Shown here piece by piece: positions 1 through 8,333 of a stretch of 64,000 bases of DNA (the stretch's first letter is position 1; each line of letters begins with the position of its first letter). The position numbers were made by a program, and so were the translations under genes. Below the pieces are notes generated by a model. It ran no database searches, was not told the DNA's origin, and saw only the letters and a list, made by a program, of their open reading frames with translations. This stretch comes from Akkermansiaceae bacterium (GTDB lineage Bacteria > Verrucomicrobiota > Verrucomicrobiia > Verrucomicrobiales > Akkermansiaceae). The stretch covers positions 1 through 64,000 of the forward strand of contig SUVN01000007.1 in the NCBI GenBank assembly GCA_015061985.1. Reading direction: 5' to 3'.

Positions 1-269
1 TAGTAGGTCTGGCTCCATACAACTGGGATAGCGGAAAGATGACAGGCAAAAGAATGACCAGAATGGGCAGAAAAGGTATTAAAAGTCTGCTATACCTGTC
101 CGTTACCTCATTACTACGTCTACATGACCACCCTATCACTAAAATGTACGAAAGGTTGAAGCTGAAAGGCAAAAAAACAATCGTAGCTATGGTTGCGTGT
201 ATGCGAAAATTATTGATCTGGCTTAATGCTGAAACAAAAAAGTGGCTATCCGAAAAAAACTACGCATAG
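1..269 (+). CDS. IS110-family transposase, C-terminal part (cut by window edge)
   Basis: Reading codons from position 3 gives VGLAPYNWDSGKMTGKR followed by a basic, Leu-rich tail. The GLAPYN-x-DSG motif and the following VACMRKLL segment are hallmarks of the C-terminal transposase domain of IS110/IS1111-type elements, which move by a DEDD recombinase guided by a bridge RNA. About 88 residues are visible and the N-terminal catalytic domain lies outside the window. The frame is open up to the natural-looking TAG stop at 267-269, so the gene could be intact to the left. IS110-type elements usually lack terminal inverted repeats, so the right end of the element cannot be placed. Confidence 0.82.
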   Translation, partial: VGLAPYNWDSGKMTGKRMTRMGRKGIKSLLYLSVTSLLRLHDHPITKMYERLKLKGKKTIVAMVACMRKLLIWLNAETKKWLSEKNYA

Positions 270-588
270 GTAAAAAAGTCTCCGAAGGTGCCCAACTCCC
301 TAGCAGAAAGGGGTGTGGGGAAGGGCGGAAATGAGCCCGTCTCCACGTAGCGTGGCATAAAATTTCACCTTTTTCATTTTCATAATTGACTGCCGGGGCT
401 AATATTCCGCTCGCTTACGCTCGCCGACTGCCCTACAACTTCCCATTTATCCTTTGCAAACTTGTGGAATCATTTACCGAACGATATACTAGTGCCGGAC
501 AATATGAAACTTCTTTGTCGGGGAGAGCAGTTGCGAGCGCAGTCACAATCTGCTCTTCTCCCCCGGGCATTGCCGCCTGCCGTACAGA
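270..588. other. Intergenic stretch between IS110 transposase and Sel1 gene
   Basis: No convincing gene. The first ~120 bases would contain the right end of the IS110 element, and a small hairpin (CCACG-TAG-CGTGG) lies near 337-349. The second half holds one copy of a dispersed repeat (393-466), listed separately. The remaining bases up to the Sel1 stop codon show nothing recognisable. Confidence 0.5.
393..466 (+). repeat. Dispersed intergenic repeat, copy A
   Basis: The segment from GGGGCTAATATTCCGC through CGCTTACGCTCGCCGACT to TTCCCAT recurs almost perfectly on the other strand at about 8981-9031. Its right half (TTCCCATTTATCCTTTGC to AAACTTGTGG) recurs on the other strand at 55395-55432. 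Copies sit in gaps between genes in both orientations. Function unknown. Confidence 0.75.
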
Positions 589-2946
589 CTACTCCCACCC
601 CATTTCCTGCAACTTCTGCTTTGAACGATAAAGCCCCTCCTCCGCTGCTTTTTTGTACCAGTAGCGGGCTTTCTCCATGTTCTTCTTTGTGCCTATGCCG
701 TATTCGTATCGGTAGGCTACTAGGAAATAACAGCCCCTGCCCTCTCGTGCGACCTTCAACATATAATTAAAGCCTTCCGATGATAACATGAACTTGGCCT
801 GTCGATGCCCTTGGGCAGCCGCTTTTCTGTACCAAAAAAGAGCCTCTTTCTCATCTGTATTCACGGCGGAACTCATTTCATATTTGACCGCAAGTTCATA
901 CTGGCTTTCAGCGTCGCCCTGACGGGCTCGTCGCAGTAGCACTCGGACATCTTCAAACGCCTTTAACACATCCTGAGCATCGGCATTGCCCTGCTCCGCC
1001 GCTGCACGAAACCATTTTTCCGCTTCTGCCGCATCCTTCGGTACGCCTTGGCCGACCGCATAGCACAGGGCGAGGTTGAACTGCGCTCCGGCATCCCCCT
1101 GCTCAGCGGCGGCGCGATACCACTTCACCGCATCTGCCGCATCCTTCGGCACGCCCCTACCGTTCATATAGCACAGGGCGAGGTTGAACTGAGCGGACGC
1201 ATCCCCCTGCTCAGCGGCGGCGCGATACCACTTCACCGCTTCCGCCGCATCCTTCGGCACGCCCCAACCATTCTCATAGTACACGCCAAGGTAGGACTGC
1301 GCTACAGCGTTCCCCTGCTCAGCAGCCTGACGGAAACACTCGGCCGCTTTCTCATACTCCTTATTTTCGTGATGCTCCACCCCCTTATCCACCAGTTGAG
1401 CCGCTTCGGAAGTAGGGCTCGGCTGCTCGATTATCTGCAAGGCTTGCAGAGCATCGGCATGCCCTTGCTCCGCAGCCTTGCGAAGCCACTTCACCGCCTC
1501 TGCCGCATCCTTCGGCACGCCCGAGCCATTCTCATAGCACTCGCCAAGGGAAAACTGCGCCTTGGCATGCCCCTGCTCCGCAGCGGCGCGATACCACTTT
1601 ACAGCTTCCGCAGCATCCTGTTCCACGCCTGAACCGGAATCATAACACGCAGCGAGGTTGTATTGTGCTTTTGCATATCCCTGTTCAGCAGCCTTGCGCC
1701 ACCACTTCACCGCTTCCCCGGAGTCTTGTTCCATTCCTTCTCCGTTCATACAGCAGAGTCCTATGCTGTACTGTGCCGCAGCATAACCTTGCTCGGCCGA
1801 TTTCTGCCACCATTTCTCTGCCTCTTCCTCATTTTTCTCCACACCGTAACCATGCCACAAACACACGCCGAGTTGACACTGTGCAACAGCATCTCCCTGA
1901 TCCGCCGCTTTGCGATACAACTTTACAGCTTCCGCAGCATCCTCATTCACCCCAACGCCGTTCTCATAACACCAGCCGAGGTTGTACTGCGCTTTTGCAT
2001 ACCCCCGGTCTGCGGCTTTGCGATACCATTTTACCGCCTCTGATGCATCTTTTTCCACGCCCGCTCCGTCAGCATAACACACGCCAAGGTTATACTGCGC
2101 CTCGGCATGCCCCTGGTCTGCGGCTTTGCGATACCACTTTACCGCCTCTGCCGCATCTTTTTTCTCGCCGTCACCAAAATCATAATACACGCCGAGGTTG
2201 AACTGTGCTTTTGCATGCCCCCGGTCTGCGGCTTTGCGATACCACTTTACCGCCTCTGCCGCATCTTTTTCCACGCCCTTTCCGTTAGCATAACACACGC
2301 CGAGGTTGTACTGCGCCTCGGCATACCCCTGGTCTGCGGCTTTGCGATACCACTTTACCGCCTCTGCCGCATCTTTTTTCACGCCGTCACCAAAATCATA
2401 ACAAGAGCCGAGGTTGTTCTGCGCCTGGGCTTGCCCCTGGTCTGCGGCTTTGCGATACCACTTTACCGCTTCCGTCACGTCCATTTCCACGCCTGTGCCG
2501 TTATCGTAGCACCAGCCGAGGTTATACTGCGCATTGGCAAGCCCCTGCTCCGCCGCGGCGCGAAACCACTTCACCGCCTCTGATGCATCTTTTTCCACGC
2601 CGTCACCAAATGCGTAACACAGGCCAAGGCTCTTCTGCGCTTTTGCATCCCCTTTCTCTGCCGCTTTACGATACCACTTTGCCGCTTCCGTCACATTCCT
2701 TTCCACGCCTGAGCCGTCAGCGTAGCACACACCCACCGCCCACATAGCGCCGGCATGCCCCAACTCCGCAGCACGGAGGAAACTCTTGAATGCCTGCTCT
2801 CTTTGCTGATTCCGGAAATGCTGCTGTCCCTGCAAAACATATTGCTCAGCCTCCGCAGCGGTTGTCCGGGCCTGTGCCGGACAGAAGGATGACGAAAACA
2901 AGCTCACCGCCGCAAACAGAATTGCTGATTGATAAATGGATTTCAT
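589..2946 (-). CDS. Secreted Sel1-like repeat (SLR/TPR-like) protein
   Basis: 785 residues. The N-terminus MKSIYQSAILFAAVSLFSSS, ending near AQA, is a typical signal peptide, so the product is probably periplasmic or exported. The rest is about 18 Sel1 repeats of 36 residues, each reading roughly AVKWYRKAADQG-x-AxAQYNLGxCY-x-xGxGVxKDAAE. They run from about residue 50 to 520 and again from about 555 to 700, separated by a linker. Sel1 repeats form alpha-solenoids that scaffold protein-protein contacts; no catalytic motif is seen. The coding DNA is a 108-bp near-tandem repeat, so the array could change length by recombination. Partner and pathway cannot be inferred. Confidence 0.9.
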   Translation of the reverse strand: MKSIYQSAILFAAVSLFSSSFCPAQARTTAAEAEQYVLQGQQHFRNQQREQAFKSFLRAAELGHAGAMWAVGVCYADGSGVERNVTEAAKWYRKAAEKGDAKAQKSLGLCYAFGDGVEKDASEAVKWFRAAAEQGLANAQYNLGWCYDNGTGVEMDVTEAVKWYRKAADQGQAQAQNNLGSCYDFGDGVKKDAAEAVKWYRKAADQGYAEAQYNLGVCYANGKGVEKDAAEAVKWYRKAADRGHAKAQFNLGVYYDFGDGEKKDAAEAVKWYRKAADQGHAEAQYNLGVCYADGAGVEKDASEAVKWYRKAADRGYAKAQYNLGWCYENGVGVNEDAAEAVKLYRKAADQGDAVAQCQLGVCLWHGYGVEKNEEEAEKWWQKSAEQGYAAAQYSIGLCCMNGEGMEQDSGEAVKWWRKAAEQGYAKAQYNLAACYDSGSGVEQDAAEAVKWYRAAAEQGHAKAQFSLGECYENGSGVPKDAAEAVKWLRKAAEQGHADALQALQIIEQPSPTSEAAQLVDKGVEHHENKEYEKAAECFRQAAEQGNAVAQSYLGVYYENGWGVPKDAAEAVKWYRAAAEQGDASAQFNLALCYMNGRGVPKDAADAVKWYRAAAEQGDAGAQFNLALCYAVGQGVPKDAAEAEKWFRAAAEQGNADAQDVLKAFEDVRVLLRRARQGDAESQYELAVKYEMSSAVNTDEKEALFWYRKAAAQGHRQAKFMLSSEGFNYMLKVAREGRGCYFLVAYRYEYGIGTKKNMEKARYWYKKAAEEGLYRSKQKLQEMGWE

Positions 2947-3014
2947 CTCTGATATGTAAATTAGTAGTTAACGCGTTGGCATAATCAGGTATTATCTGAT
3001 AAATGATATGGGTT

Positions 3015-3983
3015 TTAATTTCTGAGCAGAACCTGCCCGGAGCCGCCGCAATCGGGACACACTTCCGAACGGATCGATTCGCCTGTCCTTTTATACCCAT
3101 CGGGAATATCCGATTCAGTACTCCCGCCCCTTTTACGTCGTCTGGCCAAAAATCCGAAATTGGACGAGCGAAGCTTATCCTCTGCCATTTTTTCGTATCT
3201 ATCCATCTCCTGATAGGTGGTGACCTTGTAGCGGATAGAGCCGGAACCACCGCAACGGGCACAGGTGGCGTAATAGGCAGCCCCGGAAGCAACGGCCTGC
3301 GCACGAGCCTGTTGACGCGCCAACAACTGCTGCCGCTCGGCGGCTTCCTGCGCACGGATGGCGGCCTCCCTCTCTTTCCGGATCTTCTCGCCGGTCTCAT
3401 GCAAATCCGCCAGCATGGCAAAGGGAGCAACCGCACAGCACCCGGCAATGGCCAGACTGTTTTCCACACAGGTAACGGGCAAGTCCACACACAGCCAGTC
3501 AAACACACCGGCCAAGCCCAGCCAGAATCCGTTTTTACTCTTGTGAGTAAACGAAATATCTTCGTCGATGGGAGTATTCACGATATTATACCGAGTCATA
3601 CTGCCCTTTCTGTATTCCGACAGGCTCACCGGATAGGCAAAGGAGACCCCGGACGGCTTGCTGCTTTTACCCATCAGATACCGGGCATAGTCCTCAGGAA
3701 TCTCCACATCCGTGAACCCACGGAAAGCACTCACGGATTTGCGCTTATCGGAATCCCATGCACTATACTGGGTTTTGACGGGTTTCCCCACACGGTAAAA
3801 ACGCATATCCGACAGGTAGTACTCGTCCGCATATTCATCGTGAAGCACACAGCCCGTTGCCTCTGACATCTTGACTTCCGCATTGTAGGAAATCTTGTCA
3901 AAAATATGTCCGGCAGAGTTAAAGTAACAGCTCTGTAACACCAGCGTTGCCAAAGCCAGTACAATCTGAATGTATCTTTTCAT
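3015..3983 (-). CDS. Lipoprotein with two DnaJ-like CxxCxGxG motifs (paralog 1)
   Basis: 322 residues starting MKRYIQIVLALATLVLQSCYFNSAG: a lipoprotein signal with a lipobox (LQSC) and an acylated Cys. The middle contains a hydrophobic stretch (near WLCVDLPVTCVENSLAIAG) followed by a charged, coiled-coil-like helix. The C-terminus has CARCGGSG and CPDCGGSG, the zinc-binding pattern of the DnaJ cysteine-rich domain. It is clearly paralogous to the next gene upstream (4000-4893): same CYFNSAG start, the same DWLCVDLP segment, and the same Cys motifs. Tandem duplication is inferred. The function is unknown; a Cys-rich zinc ribbon on an envelope lipoprotein is unusual. Confidence 0.8.
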   Translation of the reverse strand: MKRYIQIVLALATLVLQSCYFNSAGHIFDKISYNAEVKMSEATGCVLHDEYADEYYLSDMRFYRVGKPVKTQYSAWDSDKRKSVSAFRGFTDVEIPEDYARYLMGKSSKPSGVSFAYPVSLSEYRKGSMTRYNIVNTPIDEDISFTHKSKNGFWLGLAGVFDWLCVDLPVTCVENSLAIAGCCAVAPFAMLADLHETGEKIRKEREAAIRAQEAAERQQLLARQQARAQAVASGAAYYATCARCGGSGSIRYKVTTYQEMDRYEKMAEDKLRSSNFGFLARRRKRGGSTESDIPDGYKRTGESIRSEVCPDCGGSGQVLLRN

Positions 3984-3999
3984 TTTCTGATGTTAGTTT

Positions 4000-4893
4000 T
4001 TACAGGAAATTACCCATGAACGAGCCGTTTTTGCTCGTTTCGCCGAATATAATCGAATCCAGCATAGAGCCTTTTGCGTTGTTGAGGTTGCGATCTTCAT
4101 CGGATTTTCTGCCGCTGCCACCACAGCGATAGCATGGCTCTCGGTACGTCTTCGTTTCATAATAGATATTGAAGTCATCGCGGCGCGTTTCTTCGTTCAC
4201 AGATCTTGTCCCGAAGTACCCGGTACCATTGCACACGCTACAGACATTCCCGCCGTAACTGCCGGAAGAAGAGGAGGAGGAGGAATCCGAATCACTCTTT
4301 GACAGCACGGCAAAAGCCGTATATGCTGCCACTCCGCTGATGGCCAACGAGTTTTCCACGAGAGTAATGGGTAAATCCACGCACAACCAGTCAAAAACGG
4401 CAGCTGTCCACAGCCACGGAGCGTTGGGAGAGCGGTATTTGTGCTCCAGACTGTACTTATCTGCGGTTCGTACGATTTTCATCGTACTGTCAGCCGATTT
4501 CTTAATTTCCTCTCCATCCTGCTGTAACACCATCTCTGACGGTGTCTTGGGACCCTTTGCCTTACCGGCAAGATACAAGGCAAAGTCCTGCGGAATGCGG
4601 AACATATCCTTGGCATTGCGAACAAGTGTCGGTGTATACTTCGTCTTATCCTCATCATCCGTAATAGAATAGTGAAGTTTTGCCGGTTTCTCATTTCGGT
4701 AGCGCGGCAATTCTATGTAATACTGCCCTCCCTTGCAGTATATGAGCTGATTTTGTGTAATGTCCGATGTTGTGGAAAGTGCCTTGTACGATGCCTTATC
4801 GACAATTTTCCCCGCAGAGTTGAAATAGCAGCTGTTCAGTACCACCGTAAAAGCGAGCCCTGTCAAAACCAATGTGTATTTTCCCATATTCAT
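4000..4893 (-). CDS. Lipoprotein with two DnaJ-like CxxCxGxG motifs (paralog 2)
   Basis: 297 residues starting MNMGKYTLVLTGLAFTVVLNSCYFNSAG, a lipoprotein signal peptide with acylated Cys inside the same SCYFNSAG block as its neighbour. It shares the DWLCVDLPITLVENSLAISG segment and has a Ser-rich linker (SDSDSSSSSSSG). The zinc-ribbon-like motifs CSVCNGTG and CYRCGGSG follow, but here they are followed by a ~30-residue tail. It could start at the second Met (MGKYTLVL). It lies 16 bp upstream of paralog 1 on the same strand, so the two are probably co-transcribed. Function unknown. Confidence 0.8.
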   Translation of the reverse strand: MNMGKYTLVLTGLAFTVVLNSCYFNSAGKIVDKASYKALSTTSDITQNQLIYCKGGQYYIELPRYRNEKPAKLHYSITDDEDKTKYTPTLVRNAKDMFRIPQDFALYLAGKAKGPKTPSEMVLQQDGEEIKKSADSTMKIVRTADKYSLEHKYRSPNAPWLWTAAVFDWLCVDLPITLVENSLAISGVAAYTAFAVLSKSDSDSSSSSSSGSYGGNVCSVCNGTGYFGTRSVNEETRRDDFNIYYETKTYREPCYRCGGSGRKSDEDRNLNNAKGSMLDSIIFGETSKNGSFMGNFL

Positions 4894-4950
4894 GTAATGT
4901 TAGATGTTTATCAGTAAATAGAAACTAATTCGAGCAGATATTCCGATATT

Positions 4951-5430
4951 TTATTCTGCGCCATAGCGAAGCAGCACCCTGGCAGACTCAAAGGAGCGCA
5001 TATACATGGCATCACCCAAGGGAGTTCGTCCGTTATCATCCCGAATCAACGCCAAAGCACCGTGCTCCAGCAACAAGCGACAAATGGATGCATGGTTAGC
5101 AGTGGCTGCCAGATGAAGCGGAGTACAGCATGTTGACCCGTAGCGTCTGGCTCTTTCAGAATCTTCTTCCACGGCATTAACATCAGCCCCTCTCTCTATG
5201 AGCATTTTACAGAGGTCGTAACTCCCGTTGTACGCGGCAATGTGCAACAAACTTCTACCGTGAAGATGATGCGTTGTATTGACTGAGGCACCGGTATCCA
5301 GTAATGTCTGCACCCTGGCACAATCCCCCCGCTCTGTAGCTCTGATAACGGCTAAATCCCGATGTACACTGCATGACACCAGAGAAAAAACAGACAATAT
5401 AAGCAGCATCAAAGAATTCAACGTATTCAT
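4951..5430 (-). CDS. Ankyrin-repeat lipoprotein
   Basis: 159 residues with a lipoprotein signal (MNTLNSLMLLILSVFSLVSC, lipobox LVSC). It carries about three to four ankyrin repeats, recognisable from GRSLLHIAAYNGSYDLCKML-type and CTPLHLAATANHASICRLLL-type units, ending NGRTPLGDAMYMRSFESARV. Ankyrin arrays mediate protein binding. It is the first of a co-directional set of three lipoprotein genes (this one and the twin Cys-rich lipoproteins) that may form an operon, with gaps of about 57 and 16 bp. Its partner is unknown. Confidence 0.8.
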   Translation of the reverse strand: MNTLNSLMLLILSVFSLVSCSVHRDLAVIRATERGDCARVQTLLDTGASVNTTHHLHGRSLLHIAAYNGSYDLCKMLIERGADVNAVEEDSERARRYGSTCCTPLHLAATANHASICRLLLEHGALALIRDDNGRTPLGDAMYMRSFESARVLLRYGAE

Positions 5431-5600
5431 ACCAATAGTAAGCTGAGGAGATTGTACAGCATTATGAATGCTGATGCAAGTAAAATCTAACGGTTCTTGG
5501 CGATTTATTGCTTAATGGCAGACATATACCGCAAAATGTCGGTATAATCAAGATTGTGGCTACCTGATTATATTCATGCCCGCTTGATTCTTGCTGATAA

Positions 5601-6656
5601 TTGGAAATAATGACCTTAACAACAACATTGGGTATGTCAGCATTCATAATGCATACCCACCTACCGAAAATAGACATGAAAACAGCAAAGGATATCATCA
5701 ATGGCTTACCACTGAATATGAACGACATAGCCAGATTGACGCTGGAGGCAACGGAAGAACTGGGCGAAAGCGCACAGGGGCTGACAAGGCTGGACATGCT
5801 GCATCTGCTGCGTCGGGTGATTCGCGCTGGGGTGGCGGCAGTGCGGGCAGAGGAACACACGGTTTCCTTTGAGCAGGCAGCGAGGGAGAGTGTAGCGGCG
5901 CGGGCGGGTCGCAGGGCGACAACGCTGCGGGATTTGCGGCATTTTGTACGGCGGATGCTGCGGGTGGAGGGGATGGCGGCGCGCCCGCTGCGGGCGATGA
6001 GCACGCGAGAATGCCGAGAGTTGCTGGAAAAAGCCTTTGGCTGTAGCGACCACAGCTTCAACAAAGGGCGCGCGATTCTACACAGCATTTTTGCCCACGG
6101 ACAGCGGCAGGAATGGTGCGGAGAGAACCCGGTGAGCCGCATCGAAACCCGCAGAATACAGGAAAAGGAGATTGTGCCGCTAAGCCCGCAGGAGGTGCAG
6201 AGGCTGGAGAAAGCCGCGCAGCTGCCGGAGCACCGGGAGATGCGTTTCTCCCTGCACCTTTTGCTGTATAGCGGCGCACGCCCTCAGGAGGTAGCTCGCT
6301 TGAGCGAATGCCATATTCAGCCGGAACAGGGGCGGGTCATCATCCCCGCAGCAGGCAGCAAGACGGGTGGCGGGCGTGTGCTGCCGCTGCGCAAGACAAC
6401 GAGCCTGCGAGGTGTTCCGCTGCGCGTTCCCCGCAACTGGCAGAACCGGTGGCGAGCATTGCGCCGCGCAGCGGGATTCAACCATTGGCAGCCGGATGTC
6501 TGCCGCCATACCTTTGCGAGTTACCACGCTGCGTATTTCCGGGATTTGGGCGCGTTGCAGTTGGAAATGGGACACCGCAGCACTGATTTGCTGCGTACGC
6601 GGTACCTGAATCTGCCGCAGGTGAAGCAGGCAAAGGAGTATTGGAACATACGCTGA
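5601..6656 (+). CDS. Tyrosine recombinase / integrase
   Basis: Up to 351 residues. An N-terminal SAM-like DNA-binding domain is followed by a catalytic domain with box I Arg in YSGARPQEVARLS, box II in PDVCRHTFASY, and the C-terminal EMGHRSTDLLRTRYLN containing the His and the nucleophilic Tyr. Where most family members have HxxR, this protein has DVCR, so the first His is replaced by Asp. The start is uncertain: the longest frame begins with TTG at 5601; ATG codons follow at 5610 and 5676 and none has a clear ribosome site. Members of this family in Akkermansia-like genomes catalyse site-specific inversions or integration; the substrate here is not known. Its 3' end is partly duplicated just downstream. 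Confidence 0.85.
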   Translation: MEIMTLTTTLGMSAFIMHTHLPKIDMKTAKDIINGLPLNMNDIARLTLEATEELGESAQGLTRLDMLHLLRRVIRAGVAAVRAEEHTVSFEQAARESVAARAGRRATTLRDLRHFVRRMLRVEGMAARPLRAMSTRECRELLEKAFGCSDHSFNKGRAILHSIFAHGQRQEWCGENPVSRIETRRIQEKEIVPLSPQEVQRLEKAAQLPEHREMRFSLHLLLYSGARPQEVARLSECHIQPEQGRVIIPAAGSKTGGGRVLPLRKTTSLRGVPLRVPRNWQNRWRALRRAAGFNHWQPDVCRHTFASYHAAYFRDLGALQLEMGHRSTDLLRTRYLNLPQVKQAKEYWNIR

Positions 6657-6732
6657 TTGGCCCGTCTTCGCCGGAAAGGCGAACCCTTTCCGACTACGCC
6701 GAGGCGATTCCCCTCCGAACCTACGGGGAATC

Positions 6733-6819
6733 GAAATGGGGCACCGCAGCGCTGATTTGCTGCGTACGCGCTACCTGAATCTGCCGCAAACCTCATGCGC
6801 CGCCACCTATTGGAAATAA
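6733..6819 (+). pseudogene. Duplicated C-terminal tail of the tyrosine recombinase
   Basis: Codons from 6733 read EMGHRSADLLRTRYLNLPQ and then TSCAATYWK and a stop. The first 19 residues match the end of the complete recombinase with a single change (T to A), including the active-site Tyr; the DNA is about 93% identical over 57 bp. No start codon or upstream domain is present, so this is a detached fragment, perhaps from unequal exchange or a lost second gene. Confidence 0.75.
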
Positions 6820-6941
6820 GTACAAGGGGCGGAGTTCTTTGTACGTCGCGGCGAGGGTCAACAGTCCCGCCGGGGACTGGTGAAAGCTACCGCATGAAAG
6901 TTCCGCCGTGCTTCACGTGAAAGCTATCTCATGAAAGGGGC
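6820..6941. repeat. Mosaic of small hairpins joined by TGAAAG
   Basis: Between the recombinase fragment and the DUF2851 gene lies a chain of short palindromes (GTACAAGG to TTGTAC; CAGTCC to GGACTG; GGGGCTTACGCCCC) separated by the repeated word TGAAAG, which appears four times within about 65 bases. No open frame of note. It resembles in design, but not in sequence, the hairpin mosaic at 55.4-55.7 kb. Confidence 0.6.
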
Positions 6942-8318
6942 TTACGCCCCGAGCACGCTCGCTGTCGCAAGCGCGCCGGGGAACATGCACTCATTGCAGA
7001 TGTTGACGGAGCAGAAATCGGCCTCTATCTGAAGCAGGGCCTGGTGCGCGTAGTGTTTCGCCAGCACCTTTTTCAAATCCTTCCGCTCGCCGAAGAGAGC
7101 GCGGGCGACACGCTGCACGGTGGAAGATGGCTTTCCGGCGGGAAGGGAGAGGTAGGTCTGCCAGGCGGGTTCGCTCTCATCCTGCACGTAGACGTGGTTC
7201 ACCAGGAAATCGTCCACACGCTGATGGCCGACCAGGGCAACAGGCTGTTTCATGGCGGCGGATGCCAGGGTGCAATGGGTGTCCCAGAATGGGTGGGAAA
7301 GGTGGGTGAGCAGCTCGCGCAGCTGTGCAGCACCGGAGGCATGGAGCAGAGGCTCGATGCTGCGCCAGCGGCGGGCGGAAAGTGCCAGCGCCGCCACGCG
7401 GCGGTGCGGATGGTTCATGGGGCGCACGGGTGAGAGCACCCAGGGGATGCGGTGGGTGTGACTCAACTCATACTGTTCCCGAACCTCCCACCACTTGTCC
7501 CAGATGGCACGGTGGTAGGCGCGGGATTCGGCGGAGCTGCGCTCCGGCAGCACCGGCACCATGAATCCGGCGGTTCCCAGCAGGATTGCCTCTGCATCTG
7601 CTCCCAGGGATTTGAGCGGGGCGCGGCGCACCAGCATCTGCATGGCCTGTTTGTTGGCGGAGTAGCCCAGCGTCTCTGCCCAGGCCTCGAACCACGCCTG
7701 CCGCTGCCCCATCACGGCGGCTTTCCGGCGGAAATGGGCGCGTTTCTTCTCCATGCGGTAGGCGGCGGCGGTTTTCAACAAGGCATCAATGGATTCCGGC
7801 GGCAAGGCTTCCATGGGGCGGCGGCAGAGCGGGACTTCTGCGCGCGGTCGAGCGGTGTCCTGCCCCAGCGCAGGCTGCCACAGCTCCGGCGGGAGATACA
7901 GCACGGGTATTTCCTCATGCACGGCATTGCGGGTGAACCACCCGGCAGGCGGCGGGGTCAGCACCACGTGCAGAATGACCTGATTAAAGGCCGGGTTGGA
8001 GCCATGGCCGTGGTGTTCCCAGTCCTGCGGATGCGGGTCTATCTCAATATCCCCCCGGCGGCGAGCGCCGTTGATTTCTATTTCCGCCCGCAGGAAATCC
8101 GGCCCGGCGCTGCGGTTCCACAAGCCGACATCGAGGATGCGAACAGGGCCGTGGTGGCAGGTTTCCCCCTCGTTACCAAGCAATCCGGCGGCCCAGCATG
8201 CCTGCACCGCCATTTCATCCGGCAGCGCGGGCGGGGCACACTCCGCTGCCGAGAGCGGGTATACCTCCGCAAGAAGCTGCCCATACGCAGCCGCCATGGA
8301 ACAACGCTTCTGCGGCAT
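6942..8318 (-). CDS. DUF2851 family protein
   Basis: 458 residues. The N-terminal third matches what is known of DUF2851: LLGNEGETCHHGPVRILDVG, then GPDFLRAEIEINGARRRGDIEID, then DWEHHGHGSNPAFNQVILHVV. The family is found mostly in Bacteroidetes and Verrucomicrobia and has no established function. The acidic and histidine residues in the GDIEIDPHPQDW region look like a metal or nuclease-type centre, but that is only an impression. No signal peptide. It lies 15 bp downstream of the STAS gene on the same strand, so the two may share a transcript. An internal Met (MAAAYGQLLAEVYPL) is an alternative start. Confidence 0.82.
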   Translation of the reverse strand: MPQKRCSMAAAYGQLLAEVYPLSAAECAPPALPDEMAVQACWAAGLLGNEGETCHHGPVRILDVGLWNRSAGPDFLRAEIEINGARRRGDIEIDPHPQDWEHHGHGSNPAFNQVILHVVLTPPPAGWFTRNAVHEEIPVLYLPPELWQPALGQDTARPRAEVPLCRRPMEALPPESIDALLKTAAAYRMEKKRAHFRRKAAVMGQRQAWFEAWAETLGYSANKQAMQMLVRRAPLKSLGADAEAILLGTAGFMVPVLPERSSAESRAYHRAIWDKWWEVREQYELSHTHRIPWVLSPVRPMNHPHRRVAALALSARRWRSIEPLLHASGAAQLRELLTHLSHPFWDTHCTLASAAMKQPVALVGHQRVDDFLVNHVYVQDESEPAWQTYLSLPAGKPSSTVQRVARALFGERKDLKKVLAKHYAHQALLQIEADFCSVNICNECMFPGALATASVLGA

Positions 8319-8333
8319 CTCCGGATAACAGCA

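Noticed and set aside
6733..6819. Independent small gene encoding a recombinase-like peptide
   Set aside because: No start codon or ribosome site fits; it is a 57-bp duplicate of the recombinase end.
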